From Raffaelea ambrosiae (taxonomy: Eukaryota; Ascomycota; Sordariomycetes; Ophiostomatales; Ophiostomataceae): a stretch of 64,000 nucleotides of DNA. Position numbers and translations under genes: made by a program. Shown one piece after another: positions 9,552-22,296 of the stretch. Positions within the stretch are counted from its first letter, which is position 1, and every line of letters begins with the position of its first letter. The notes under the pieces are model-generated. The model was given only the letters and a program-made list of their open reading frames with translations, did not search any database and was not told where the DNA came from. The stretch spans positions 445,283 to 509,282 of the forward strand of contig PCDI01000018.1 in NCBI GenBank assembly GCA_002778195.1, given 5' to 3'.

Positions 9552-10858
9552 TTAGTGAGCCACGTGGGCATCGAAGTAAGTCGCGTATTGGCTGACCGGT
9601 TGATGTTGGTGGTGTGTCACGTATCCTGAGACGCCATGGCTTGGCTGTGGTGAAGGGGTCACTGGGCATCGTGGAGGAAGGCCTTGGTAAACGTCCTTTG
9701 CCGGGCCATTGACGCCAAAGCAGGCGCCATCTGGTGTGATGGGCGGTGTCATGTAGCCCTCGGCTACACCAGCCACCGCACCCATGCCCTTCTGCGGTGT
9801 GCTGTACACATCAACTCCCTGGGCCGGAATGGCCTCGCACGGCGACGCCTCGCGCTCATCGCTAGCCAGGCGGCTGTTGCTGATAGAGGCGGCGTGGCGT
9901 GCCAGGAAGTCGGTGAGCTTGGCAGACACGCAGGACAGGTGCGTCGAGGTGTACTTGCGGGACAGGGTGGGCGAAGGCTGGTGCAGGTTCTGGGACAGAG
10001 TGAGCAGGGTGACGTTGTCGGCATGGTCCCACTCGCCGTCGTTGATCTCGGGCCGGCCGAGAATGGCTCGGGCGAGGGCCAGCGAGGAGCGCGCCATGGT
10101 GGATGGCTTGGTCGAGACGAAGTCGCGGTGGTACAGGGCGATCTCGCTGATGTAGGCGGCCATGTGCTCGACCTCGCGGTCGTCGCGCTCCTCGGCCACA
10201 ATGAGCTGCGTGAAGAAGTCCACGGTCGGGTGGCCAATGTTCCACTCGAGCGTGTTGAGGACATGCATCTCCATCTGGGTGAACATGCCAGCGTCGTACA
10301 GGCCGCAGCACATGTTGTTGAGCTCGTTGATCTGGGGCACCCGGTCCTTCTTGTCGCCGTACTTGGCAGCAATCAGAAGAGCGGCACAGCCGACCAGCTG
10401 GTAGTGCTGCTTGTACACGACGCGCTTGGAGCAGTAGCGGTCCAGGAGGTTGACGGTCAGGAAGAGGGTTTCTGGCAGAAGGGTGAAGGCGGCGTGGGCC
10501 TCGACAATGAAGTCGATCAGGTATGGCCGCATAAACCATTGAATCTCGCGCTGCATGTCGATGAGGTTAACATCGGGAAGTGTTTCGTCCTGTTGGTCAC
10601 GTGTTAGTGAAATTTCTTTCCAAGAGCTTTGGCGAGCCACTGCCGATGGACTTGTGTACGAACCTCCATCTGCCGAACGTGGCGCATGATGTCCTCCAGG
10701 TACTCCTCGGAAGCCAGCCGCGACAGCTCGTTGGCAATCATCTCCTGCCGGTTGCGTGCCAACATCTTCGCCGCATCCCGGGCCGTCAGGCGAGGCAGGG
10801 TAGCCTCGTCGGACTCGACAAAGAAGGTGTCGTCCTTGATCTGGTTTGAGAAAGCCAT
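9552..10858 (-). CDS. G1/S-specific cyclin (Cln type)
   Basis: Two exons, 10664-10858 and 9552-10589, split by a 74-nt intron (10590-10663, gttcgt...caacag), give 410 aa. Start at the first ATG (10858), MAFSNQIKDD. The cyclin box begins near residue 75 (IDMQREIQWFMRPYLIDF) and includes LLPETLFLTVNLLDRYCSKR, YQLVGCAALLIAAKYGD and LNTLEWNIGHPTVDFF, typical of fungal G1 cyclins that bind and activate Cdk1/Cdc28 at Start. The C-terminal third is low in structure, with several TP sites (MTPPITP, PVTPSPQP) that could be Cdk-regulated degradation or control sites, as in known Cln proteins. The ATG faces a very long region without genes; see the CT-rich block at 12961-13660. Confidence 0.9.
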
Positions 10859-12960
10859 GTTGGGGAAAAAAAAGAGCAAAGAGAGAGAAAGAGTAAGTCG
10901 TGTGAGTGAACGAGGTTGATTGCAGAAAAATGATGGTTTTTTCAAGCTCTCCGGAAAGCTGAATTGGTGAACTGACGTCTTCGGTGCGAGTTGGCCGCGT
11001 TCGTCGAAAACTTCAAATGAATGTGGGTGTATTAGGCGTGGCGGTCGAAATGGCGAGGGAGTGAATTATGCCAACCAGACGAAGTGGTCTATTAGGATAT
11101 TAAGGAGAGTGAGGCGAATATCAATTAAACAAAAGAGTGACGCTGGCAAACAAGCCAGATGCAGCAAATAAGGAAACGAGAGAACAAAAAGAGCGGATGC
11201 CGGTGAGAGGGAAAATGAAAAGGTCTGCTGCGGTGAGGTTCTGCGGGTCGAAGAGATTATATATTAGCACATCTTGGTTCTTTCTTGGTTCCTGACATTC
11301 CTTAGAATTCTGGCGAGAAAAAAGTGCAAGTTTTCGGGGAGAACTGGGTACACGATTGTGCAAGAATCCGTTAGGCGGGATAGACGGATCCAGGCAATTA
11401 ACCGTGGCTGGAATTTGGGGACGATCAAAGTTCGCGTGGTGGGGGAAGGAGAGACCCAGAAGCGCGTCTGCCAATTTGCCCAACTCGCATCATCATTTAG
11501 CAGGCAAGGCTGGCCGGCCGCAAGACGGGGGACTCGCTCGGTGGCCAGTCGGCATCGAAGCGATACCGATCTGGTCATCGACTGGTTTCCACAGGAGGAT
11601 CCGGGCGAGGCCAGGGGAGGTGAAGGAGAGAAGGGGATAGGAAGGAGACATGCGGAGCCACACGGAGGCACACACGAAGGGCGAAAGGCTGAAAAAAAGG
11701 GGACGAAGGGAGCAGGCGTGAAGATCCAATCCAGGCGAGGAAGTCACGACCTATTGCCTAGCATGCCCAGCAAGCAATGCTCGAATATGGCGCACGCGTG
11801 CTCTCTTCACTGCACACTAGGCGCGTGGGATAGTGCCGTTAGACACCCCTTAGAATGGAGCCATATCGGGTTTGAGGGACCGGCAGAATGGCATTCAGAC
11901 GGTGCCGAACAAAACACACAGCCGTCTTGAAGCGTTTCTGGGACAGTTTTTCCTGGAGCCTCTCGCCTCCAACGGCACACACCGAGACACCCACTAGATC
12001 GTCGGGGATTCGAAGACCGGTCCATATACCACACGCCGTGCCAATCGTGTGCCAATCGTGAAGGGTCGTGAAATTGTACAGTGGAGGGCCAAAAAAAGAG
12101 GGGGAGGGGGCAGAGTGACCGAAGCCATGAGTTGTGAGAATTTTCCTTACCGCCACGATGGATGAACTGCGAATACAGCTAGATTGTCAGGAATGAGACG
12201 ATTCCCCAGGTCCAGAAGTAGGAGCAACGAGTTAACGTGTCCTACAAGGTAGCCTCGAAGGAAGGGTCGAGTTGATGGACGCGAAGGGTGGAGAGAATGC
12301 CGTTGGCATGCAGCTGTTGAAATTGGATACAGCGGTTAGCTTGAAGCTCAATCAAGGTCAAGGAGTGGCAAGTGGTGACAGAAGGTGCCCCATTGGCGTG
12401 CCCACAAAGCCGGTCGAGAAAGCTCAGGAGGGGGAAGCTCCTCCTGAGCTGAGAAGTGAGGCCGTCGCTGTCGAGGATGGGGGCTGAAATGTCGACGGTA
12501 CCTGAAAGACGAAGGGCCATGAGGAAAGGGGGGGAAGGTCCGCAGGGCCGTACATTCGCGAGCGGAGGGATGAAGCTCCCTTTGACAGGGCAGCAGCACG
12601 GGAGAAAATACGAACCTCGTCTATCCACGTCGTTCAGAGAATGGAGCAACTCCTACAAGGTTCACGACAGTGATCATGCAGAAGACTTCCAGACTAACAA
12701 CAGAAAGGAGCTGCTGCTGTTCTTTTTTATCTCAATGCCACCGAAGCTCCTGTGCGTCCTGTCTGAAGAGCAAACTTCGAAGGTCGAAAATTGAGGCTGG
12801 GAAAGGGCTGCTCGAAGAATGCAGGCTCGACCGCGATCTCGAAAGGGAGGCTGAACAGGGAGAACGGATTCCTGTCAAGTCGATAGAACGGCTCCAATTT
12901 CCAGCGGGAATGTTGACAAGTTGCGAGGGAGGAAATGAGAGAGCAGAAATCCACAGAAAC
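10859..12960. other. upstream region of the cyclin gene, no gene recognised
   Basis: Region 5' of the cyclin start. It includes an MCB-type site ACGCGT at 11794-11799, about 0.94 kb before the start; MCB boxes bind the G1/S factor MBF, but one 6-mer is weak evidence. Frames here (for example 11274-11930 plus) show no family resemblance and no spliceable continuation. Confidence 0.45.
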
Positions 12961-13660
12961 CTGTAAAGGGAGAAAGTGGATCTGGCAGAAGAAAGGGATA
13001 CGACCACAAAAAAAGAGTGCGAGCAGCAAAAAAAAAAAGGCTATATAACGAGGAGACCCGGAAAGACGAAACAGAAAAAAAAATATCCCAGTCCAAAACG
13101 AAGCGGAATATGCTGGAGAAAGAAAAAAAAAAAGAGAGAAAGAATGACTTCTGGTCGAAGGTTCCTTCTCGATTCGGTATGACCGTGTCCGTTGGTCCCG
13201 TGTGGCTGCGTCTGGCGGCTTCTTGCACCGGCTTGCTATTCAACGAAGGTCGGCTCGCGGCAGGTCCTGCGGAACTCGAGGGTCGAGGTGCGAGGACGTC
13301 GGAGGGCTTCGCTGGTATGCGGAGGGGTGGTGAGGAAGCGTCGGGCCCTGGCTTGAACTGACTCTTCGTCTGGGTATCCTTCCGGCACTTTTCTTCTTTG
13401 GGGAGGGAAAGAAGAAAAGGGTTGAAGACAGGAAGGAACGACCGGAGGAATGAAGTAAAAAAAGGAGTTAGGAGAAAGAGAGGTAAAGAGAGAAGGAACG
13501 AGGGAGGTGAGAAGAAGGAAAGAGGGAAAGGAAAGAACGAAGCGGAAAGGAGAGGGGAGACGGGACGAATTAAAGGAAGCTAGAGAGCGAGTGACAATTA
13601 TAAGATTTGGGTCGGGGTCGAGAGAAGAGGAAGGAGCGCGCGACAGAGGAGCAGAGCAGC
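12961..13660 (-). promoter_or_regulatory. long polypurine block (CT-rich on the cyclin strand)
   Basis: About 700 bases are markedly A/G-rich on the plus strand, hence CT-rich on the strand that encodes the cyclin. CT-rich tracts just upstream of transcription starts are common in fungal promoters, so this may be the core promoter or start-site zone of the cyclin, implying a 5' leader of 2-2.8 kb. This is inference. Confidence 0.35.
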
Positions 13661-16347
13661 GCACACGCACTTCAAACACTATAATGAGTACGGGACCGAG
13701 CATGCACGTCCGCTCCTGGGTTTGTGGCCCATCTCACGGCCAATCCATCCACCCAGTCCACAAGTCCACACTATGGAACCCGCGTAAAGTGGGAAGCGGG
13801 CTGGGGACGGGGGTGTGGGAGTGTGCGTGCGTGTGAGGAAGGAGCGACCAAGCGAACCCATTAGCAGGATGCAGAGCCAGCGAGCGAAAAAAAGGGACTG
13901 GACGAGATTGGTCGAAAGCGTGGTTTGGGGTGGTTTTGGTGTATTTTTTGGTGTGTTTTTAGCTGGCCCTCTTTAAGACAAGGGGCGACCAGGGTGGCCC
14001 CGACCCCTGCACGCGGCGAACCAGCCAGACAGGCCAGCCAGCCAGGACCAGCCCGGGGCAGCCCCATTCGAGATGGCCAATGCAGGCCGCAACCCAGCAC
14101 GAGCAGCCAGCCAACCAGAAGCCGGCCTGACCCAGGTCTTCAAGCAGGGGAGAGCAGCAAGGAGGTGACATAGTATCTTACCAGAGCCAAAAAAAAAAAA
14201 AAAAAAGGAGACACCACTCAGCCAGCTCGGCGCACACCACACAACACGATTGAGAATAATAGGGGAAGTCCAGTTCAAACGCCCCTTTCCCCCCCCCAAA
14301 AAGCAACTAAAACATACACTGTAACTACATAGTATGGGCGGTTTGACACGAGCCACTGGTTGCTGGGACTGCCGGGGTTGGGTGGTACAGCCCACTTACG
14401 AGCGAAGGTGCCAGGTCCTATCGTGAACCAGATTACAGGGCATCATGGCCCCCTATTTTGGTGTTGCTCTTCACTACGAGGCCTCCACAAACGGCCTCCT
14501 TGCGTAGCCCTGAGCACAACAGAAAGCAAATAAACATGCTCGTCCTCAGACAAGGCCGACCCATCCGCGAGCCACGAGAGCGGTCCATGAGCCGGCCGTC
14601 AAAAAGAAAAACGAACACAAACACACAAAATATCGGGACAAAATAAAAACACAGCCGACAATTGGCCACTGGCAGGCCAGACCGGCAACACAAGAGATCG
14701 CAAAGCTGCGACGATCAATGGGCCGGCTTGGAAGAGGCCTGTTGATATGCAAAACAGATACAAATACACAAGACACAAGGCACGCAGGTCACGTAAAACC
14801 ACATGAAATACACAACACGCATAATATGCAAAACAAACACACACAAAGGCCCCTAATAAGGGCCCCAAAGCCCTGTCACGATACAACCCCCCCCGGGGGG
14901 TTCCTGACACACCACTGATGTCAGCACCGCAGTTCGGTCGGTGTCTCGTTCGTCTCAGTGTTCCTGGCGAGATTGTATTGTGCGGAGGATGAGGAGCATA
15001 AAAAAAAAGAGGTGCGTGGAAAGAGAGCATGGACTCCGTTAGTGCCAAACGGGACGGCGATTGTCCTGGCCCCCCCATTGGCAGCAATTCCGGAGAATAA
15101 CGCGTTTTTGTTCCTTGTCGAACTAGCTAGTTAGCTAGCAAACAGACAAGGCGCGGCTTTTGTGAGACCGTGTTCTGGATGGTGTGTGGAGGATGATGAT
15201 GATGGGTGGTGTGGTGGTGTGGATTGATGATGTGTGATTGCTTGGTGTTGGTGCGAGGAGGAGTGCGAGGGAACAGGCACTGTTCCTTTCTTGGTGGTGG
15301 TGTGTGCTCCTGGTGCCGGCGTCATTTTCCCCTGGCACTGCTGAAAAGGAAGGGTGTGTGGCGTGCGCCTTGCCCACTAGGGGGTGAGGAAAAAAAAAGG
15401 GCAGGGACCAAAAAGGCAGGGACCCGGCTTGACGAACCTCAAGAAGAGGCGAATTTGTGGTCACTTCTTGTGCTTCGTTGGTCAATCTCCACCACTTCAA
15501 CATCGTATGTACTATGTAAGATACTACTCGTATGTAGTTACTTTGTGGCAACCACTCTCCACGGCATCTTGACTCCTCTTTTGATCGGAAGCGCGTGAAA
15601 CAAAAAAAGAAGAAAAAAAGAAAGACCGACGGCTCGAAGAGGATTTCATACTACTATGAGTACGGTGTATGGGGGCACATCTCCTCCACTTTGCCCACGC
15701 CCAGAAGAGGAGACATCTTGACGAAGTGGAGATATCAAGGGAGGGCGAAGAAGAGGCTTTGCTGTGCGTGCTTGCTTTTTCTTGCCTAGTTCTTTACCCT
15801 TTCCGTGCCCTTTGTGTCCATGGAAGAGTGTACCCATCCCAGCGACAAGGATCATTCAGGTCGGCTCGTGCTCGCTTGGTTTCCCGTTTGGTCGTTGTGT
15901 GTGTGTTGGTGTCTTCCATCTTGTGTTCTTCTGCGCGTTCTTTTTTTGTACTATGTATTTCTCTTTATCGGCGCTTTTTGGATTTTAGCTGTTTTAAGCT
16001 CTTTTTTATGGCTGTCTGGTATTGAGTGCTCTGCATAGCCGAACGATGAGCTGTCACGGGAAAGGGCCAGCAAGAGACACAGAGAGAGAGAGGGCGATTG
16101 TCAAAGTGCAACCCGGCGGAAAGGCCGTGAAACAGACAGCATCGGTATCAGAGATGTAATTTCTCGGCGGAAGCCATTGGCTGCCGAGAGACATACGGTG
16201 TGGATGGCTCTTTGCTTTCTCTATCGGTGCAGATCCGAGCAAGGACACGAGAGAGCAATATCTACAGCATATACGGGAGCTGGTTGAAACGCGGGACGAG
16301 AGTGGCTGTTGGGTCGTGGTGGACAAAGCGCTGAGTCTGGGCTGGGG

Positions 16348-16369
16348 CTGCATAGTACTAACTATGCAG
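16348..16369. repeat. perfect 9-bp inverted repeat with 4-nt loop
   Basis: Arms CTGCATAGT and ACTATGCAG are exact reverse complements around ACTA. It belongs to the ACTATG/CATAGT motif group found repeatedly in this region. Confidence 0.85.
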
Positions 16370-17678
16370 TCCATGCTGGGATATCAAAATATCGCACCCT
16401 CCAGATGGGCACGCGGCTGAGGCCTATGTGGACGAGCTGCAGCCCGCGAGCGCGGTCATCTCGTCATCGTCGGCCAATGCCCGCTTTTGCACAGGCTCTG
16501 CAAGGCCGCAACGTATCGCAACGCGCTCGTCGGACTTTGATTGGGTCGCGACACGGTTACCATCTCCAGTATCTGGGAGATTTGGTGGTCACATCTTTTT
16601 TTTTGGTCAACGCATCTTAATTCATAGTACTACGTACTCGTACACGTTGACGGTTCTGGCCTTCTGGGTGCTTTTCCTCATGCGGGGGCCTTTTTTATTT
16701 TTTTTTACTACTCGTACATAGTATGTTTCTCTTTTTCTGGTACTCTAAATCTTTGGTCTTTCCCCTTTCAGCTGCGTCCAACTATCGGTTTTTGCCTTGT
16801 TTCTTTGCAGAAAGAGAGGGCTCGCGTGGGTGTGGCAGCAGGGAACAGCCCTGTCCGGGCTTCCTCGTGATGCAACGACCGTTTGCTTTTGGCCCTTTGG
16901 CAGCGTGTTTTGGAGCGCTAGTCGTCCACTGTTGGCAAGCTGGCAGCTACTGTTACATACTGTGTAGTAACTATGTAGTAGTGCTCACTGCGTGTACGAG
17001 ATGTAATAAGCCAGCGTATGGGGCCGTATCTCTGCTACATAGTGCGTTTCTCTGCCTACTGCATAATAGTGGGAAAACGTTGGAAGGCCTTTTTACCAGA
17101 AGCGCTTTTCCCAAACGACGCCGGCGCTGTAAGGGAGACTGAACACATGAACCGGACCGAGCTTTGGTGTGGCCGTGTCGGAAGACAGCCACCAAATGTC
17201 TGCCAGACACCAATTCCCTCCGTTTGTTAGCAGGTTTCGGAACGACTAGATTTTTCTTGGTGCCAGCTCCTGGTGCGCTCTTGGTGCCAGCTCCACACAG
17301 CGAAAACACCGAGGCTTGCCATTCCAACGGCCAGGTCAAGGCCAGCAGAAAGGAACTGCCGGCAGAGAGAATAAAATATGAAAAGTGTGCCGTTTTTGAT
17401 ACCATAGTTAGATGTGAGACATCGTCACACTGTATTCGTAGGAAAAGGCATTACAAAAGGACCAGACTTGTGGCCCGAAAGGATCGCGAGGTTACAGCTC
17501 GATCCCATGGGTTCCCTGGTCTCCTGGGTTGCTTTTTTTTTTGCTTTTGCTGTTGCTGCTGCTTTTGCTTTTGCTGCTGCGTCTTCTGTCTTCAATCTTG
17601 CCATTTTTCTCCTTTGCTTGGTTGCATCTGATCCACAGGAACGGACCACTGGGACGCACACACACAAACCCACAGGGC

Positions 17679-17709
17679 GTGTGTGTGTGCGTGTGTGCGC
17701 GCGCGCGCA
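17679..17709. repeat. GT/GC dinucleotide microsatellite
   Basis: An alternating purine-pyrimidine tract of GT then GC dinucleotides, a sequence able to adopt Z-DNA. Confidence 0.85.
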
Positions 17710-20700
17710 TTGAGAGTGGGCTCTCTTTTTTTTTTTTGCGTATGCTCGTTTCTTTTTTTCGGTGGCCCTAATTTTCTGGATCTTGCATTGAACATACACA
17801 TGCGTTGTGCATGCGTATAACATACTTAACGCTAAAACGCCTTTTTTGCTTTGCTGCGTATACCATCACGCTAGCACGCATATCTTCTTGCTCCTTTTTG
17901 CCTGCCTCGCTGGTTTGCTTGCTGGCTGTTTTGCTTGCTTGTCTTGTTTTTTGTTGTTTGTTTGTTTTTTTTTGCTTTTGGCGGCCCTTGTGGCGGCCTG
18001 AACAGGGACCCAAGCCGACGATCATTGACACCAAGAGCGGGCAAAAAAAGCAACCAAACGGGACGAGAAAGAGACAGGTCTCTTTTCCCCCCCCCGCGGG
18101 TCGTGTTTTCAGGCCTCTCCTATTCTGTTGTTGTTGACTTCTTTCCTTTTTGTTTGTTTTTCTTCTCGGCCTCTTTCTTCTTTTTGCTTGTTTGCATGTC
18201 TTGCGTGTCCGCAGGGCGTTCTGGAAAAGTCGTCGATGCCAGCAATTAATTGTTTATCAACTTGGTTGTTCTGGGATTCTGGGATATGCAACCCATCCTT
18301 CCCCGGAACGGCCAGCCCGGTGGGAAGCCACACACGCTACCTGCTCTCTTTGGCGTCATAAATCTTACTCTCTGCATTGCCCCCCCTGTCATATGTGAGG
18401 AGGCTGTCTCCCCTCGCTTCTGGCTGGTTGTTCTCAGTATTCTGTTTCCCTTTTCTGTGGGCCACTTTAACGAGAACAGGCTTTGCTCCCGTCACGTAAG
18501 GAAATTTTAAGAGAAGCGCGACAAAACTCCCCTGGTAGTGCTGACTCTCCAAAACGCAAGCAATTCTGCGCCTGCGATTTTTTTTATTTTTTTTTGGCAC
18601 GAGTAATCAAACCAAGACCCCGTTGTCTAAGGCGTAGCTGCAGGTAATCAATATTACCAGATCAGACCCAGCATGACGAGCTCCCGAGGGGAAACTGGAG
18701 CTCTTCAGGAGTTCTTAATAATAGGTGTAGGAAGTGCATGGGCCCAGCCAATGCAAAAAAAAAGGGAAAGGCAAAAGCTGGGGCCAAGAAGAAAAAAAGA
18801 GGAGCCTCAATTGTGGACGTGAGAATATCTTGCACTTAACAAGCATGCACGACATTTTTTTCTCTTCACGATGCAAAGAATCCACAAAACATACTTCGTG
18901 CATATCGCAGTCCGTGTCCGTGTACATACCGTAATCCATAACGACAAAAAAACTTCTTCGTCGTTCCCCATTTGGCCAGCGTAGGATCCATCATCTCGAC
19001 CACAAAAACACGCGACCAGGACGGGCCAGAGCATCAAACACAATCCAAATCAAGCTACGCTCGGCACGGTGGCGGCGCGCGGATCTCATCGCGAACCACG
19101 AAGGAGGTGAGGACCAAAAAGATACACGCCCCCCCAAATTGGATCTTGCTGCGTGATGTGATGGGCTGTGTGATTGGTATGGCATTTTACCCTGTGGCGG
19201 GTACGAGACTGAGAAATATTAAGGAAAAAGGAGCAAGGAGCTTGCATATTGCATATTGCAGGAAGACCCTGTCGCTTTGCGTGCTGTATCCTACTATAGA
19301 CCAGGTGCAAAGTATGTGCTCGTAGCTTCATTGGGTGCATACTGCCGCGGGCAGGAAAGAGCTCGAAAAACCACCAGGCCACCAGACAGCCCATCTGGTG
19401 CTTCTATTGCGGGAAAGGATTGTGCATCTGAAATGTCACGCCAACAATCTCAAACCATCGGCCCTCTCGTATCTCTCTTTCTGTTGGTAGCGGCCCGTAC
19501 GGCAGTGTCGCAGGGTCAAGGACTTTTGAAAGGAGCTCTTCGTTGCAAGGAGCCCTCATGGGGTGGCCTCAGAGGAGGCCGTCGCGGAAAGCAACCCCCT
19601 CACTTTTTGCTTTGCCTTCTTCTCGCATGGCCCGGAACAATAGGGATGCTCTTTTTTTGCCTCACACTACTCCGGGGCTGAGAGACCGAAAAAAAAAGAG
19701 GGGAAATGGTAGATCTACTTGGTAACAAGGATGGCCTGGCGGGCAGCGGTGGGACTCTCGTCTTTTCGCGATGGTCCATTTGGAGGGGGGAAAGGCATTG
19801 GGGGCGTTATCTTGTGCGCCTCGGGCGTAGAGCCGTGTGGGAGTGTTTAATAAGTGGCTCGTGTGTTGGTGTTTAGGAAATCGCGTGCGAGGCGGTGGTA
19901 GGCTGTCTGCTGTCTGCTGGTTGGCGTGTCTGGTGAGATAATACTACACCGTACATAGTCCAATGCACCAGAGAGCATGGAAAAGGTATTTTAGACAAGG
20001 ACGTGCAGATTCGCGTCATGGACGTGTGATTGGCTCCCGAGCACAACCCCTGTCCCGGCTGCGTTCCCCATCCCAAGATTAATTACCAGGGGTGGTGTGG
20101 AGGACAAGGAAAGGATTGGGACAGGAAACGTGCTAGTGCCATTACGAGAAAAAAGTAAGAGAGGAGAGGGAGGGAGGGAGGGAAAAAGCGACAAGAAATT
20201 GGCTGCACAGCCGCCCCGTCCAGCCGTACCTTCCTGTCATGGAATGAGCTCTATTCTTTGCTGCTTGCACCCTGTCTGCTCTGCCTTGCTCTTTCCCTGT
20301 ATGAGACTTCCACCGTCGCTCTTGCCCTGGAAAAGATGTGGCAAGCCACCCCCCAGACACAGATAAGTCCATAAGGTACTCATAGATCCATGTGAAATGC
20401 AGATCCATTGGCCAGGCCAAGGCTGCGGGTACGTACTGCCGTACCAGCACGGTGTGCTCTTTATGGTGAAGAACTATTACCCGCTCTGATAAACGGCGAG
20501 GTCAGAAACGGCCGCTCCGTATTCTCTGGCGTGGTGGCCAATGACCGGTCACGTTGCAGAGCCGAGCAGCGCCAACTTGCAGCCAGCAAGAGGGAATGGC
20601 AAAAAAAAAAACCCCCAAAAAAAAACCGAATCCGCTCTCTGAATTTTTTTAAACCCCCAAAAGGTCCCGCCCGCAAGTAACGCGTTCGCAGCTTCCATTA

Positions 20701-21944
20701 CCTCATGTATGTAAGATGACCACTTCGTGCAGCAGCTCCGTCTCCTCCTTGCCGGCTCTCTTACATTTTCCTTACTCCTCTTTTTCCGTCTTTCTCTGCT
20801 CTCACTCGCTGTCTCGCGCGTCTCTTCTCCTCTTTTCAAAGATGCGTTCCCGTATTTACGCACCTTTTACGCACCACTGCTGCAGCTCGCTCGCCCCATG
20901 GCGATCCTCCTTTGGTGGACCAAGGCCCCCCCTGCAAACGCAGCTTTTTTCCTCACGTTACTCGTGCATAGTACTGGCCGAGCAATCTCATCGCACCGGC
21001 TCTCCATTTTTGGAGTGGGCAGACGTAGTCGCCGACGAAACCGCGCTGGCACTACTGGTGTTAGCTTGTAGCATGCTATTAGGGGAAATCTCCGCTGGGA
21101 GGGGATTCGCACGTAATAGTAAGATACGTCACTGGACAAGCCTAAGAGGAGGCTGGGAGGCTACAGGGCAGAAGGCTAGATCCCAAACAGGCAGGGGCCG
21201 TGGTTGGCCGTGGTTGTGCTGTCCTTGTGTCGACAAAGAAAAAAAACGCCCGCGTCTACGGCAACCAGCCAGGCTAGTTGGTGCAGTGCAATTCCAACGC
21301 TTTTTGTCTCTCCACAGACGCGGTAGTTTTTATTACACCTTACGGCATGCTGCTATAGCCGAGTCCACACTGCAGAGTGAAATTGCAGAACATCTGAACA
21401 CGACCATTAGTTAGTCCTTATAGCAGTATTGGACAGACAGACACGGTACTCGTGTCATAGTCAGATACTGTCCCACGCGACGGGGGGAAAGCCCATCATT
21501 AAACCTGCAGCAGAGAAATGAGCGCCCCCATTCGAAATACCCGCGTTCTGTTTCTTACAGATACCGCACGCGCGACTTGTCGGTGTCGAGAGGAAGCCCA
21601 AAACGGTGCTTGCAATTTAACCCTTTTTATAGCATTACACAAAAGTGTGCGACACAGTGTCTTACGGTGTAGGATATGAAAGGCGGTCGTGCCCGCGATG
21701 TTTCTAGTTCTTCAATGTCTCTGTGTAGGGAAAAGATATCTTGCTATTCTATTCTTGTGATTCTGGCTATCTCACTTTCAGTCTCACTTCCATGGCTGTT
21801 CCCATCTGTGCCCGGCACTCTTCCATCCTCCTGTTCCAACGGGCGGGCTCGTTGAGAACCCAAGATGGGCTAGTTCGCAGAAACACAAACACTCGTTCTT
21901 TGGTACAGGCAAGCGAGGGACTTTTCAACGCTCCTCCTCGCATC

Positions 21945-21977
21945 ACCATGCGTGGACCATGCGTGGACCATGCGTGG
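21945..21977. repeat. 11-bp tandem repeat, three copies
   Basis: ACCATGCGTGG is repeated three times without interruption. Confidence 0.9.
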
Positions 21978-22259
21978 ACTCGCCCAATCACTCCCTCCTT
22001 CTTTTTCCCCCCTCTGCCCATTGTTTTGTCGAACCTGCAGCTCCAGCAAGCCACATGTGCTCTGTTGTCGCAAGGAGACTCGACAACCACAACGGGACCG
22101 AGCATACGATACATGTAACTTGCTAAAAAAGCCCGCTAGGAACGGCCGGCTGCGCTCTCTGAGACATCCAAGCCTGAACCAGACTTCCACACCGCTCCAG
22201 TGTCCCGAGGCAAAGGCCCGTCGCCGAGATATCAAATACAAACATCCTCCTTTTTTTTT

Positions 22260-22296
22260 GCATCATAGATGATAGCTTTGCTGCATCATAGATGAT
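22260..22296. repeat. direct repeat of a 14-bp near-palindrome
   Basis: GCATCATAGATGAT occurs at 22260-22273 and again at 22283-22296; each copy is itself nearly palindromic (ATCATAGATGAT). Confidence 0.85.
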
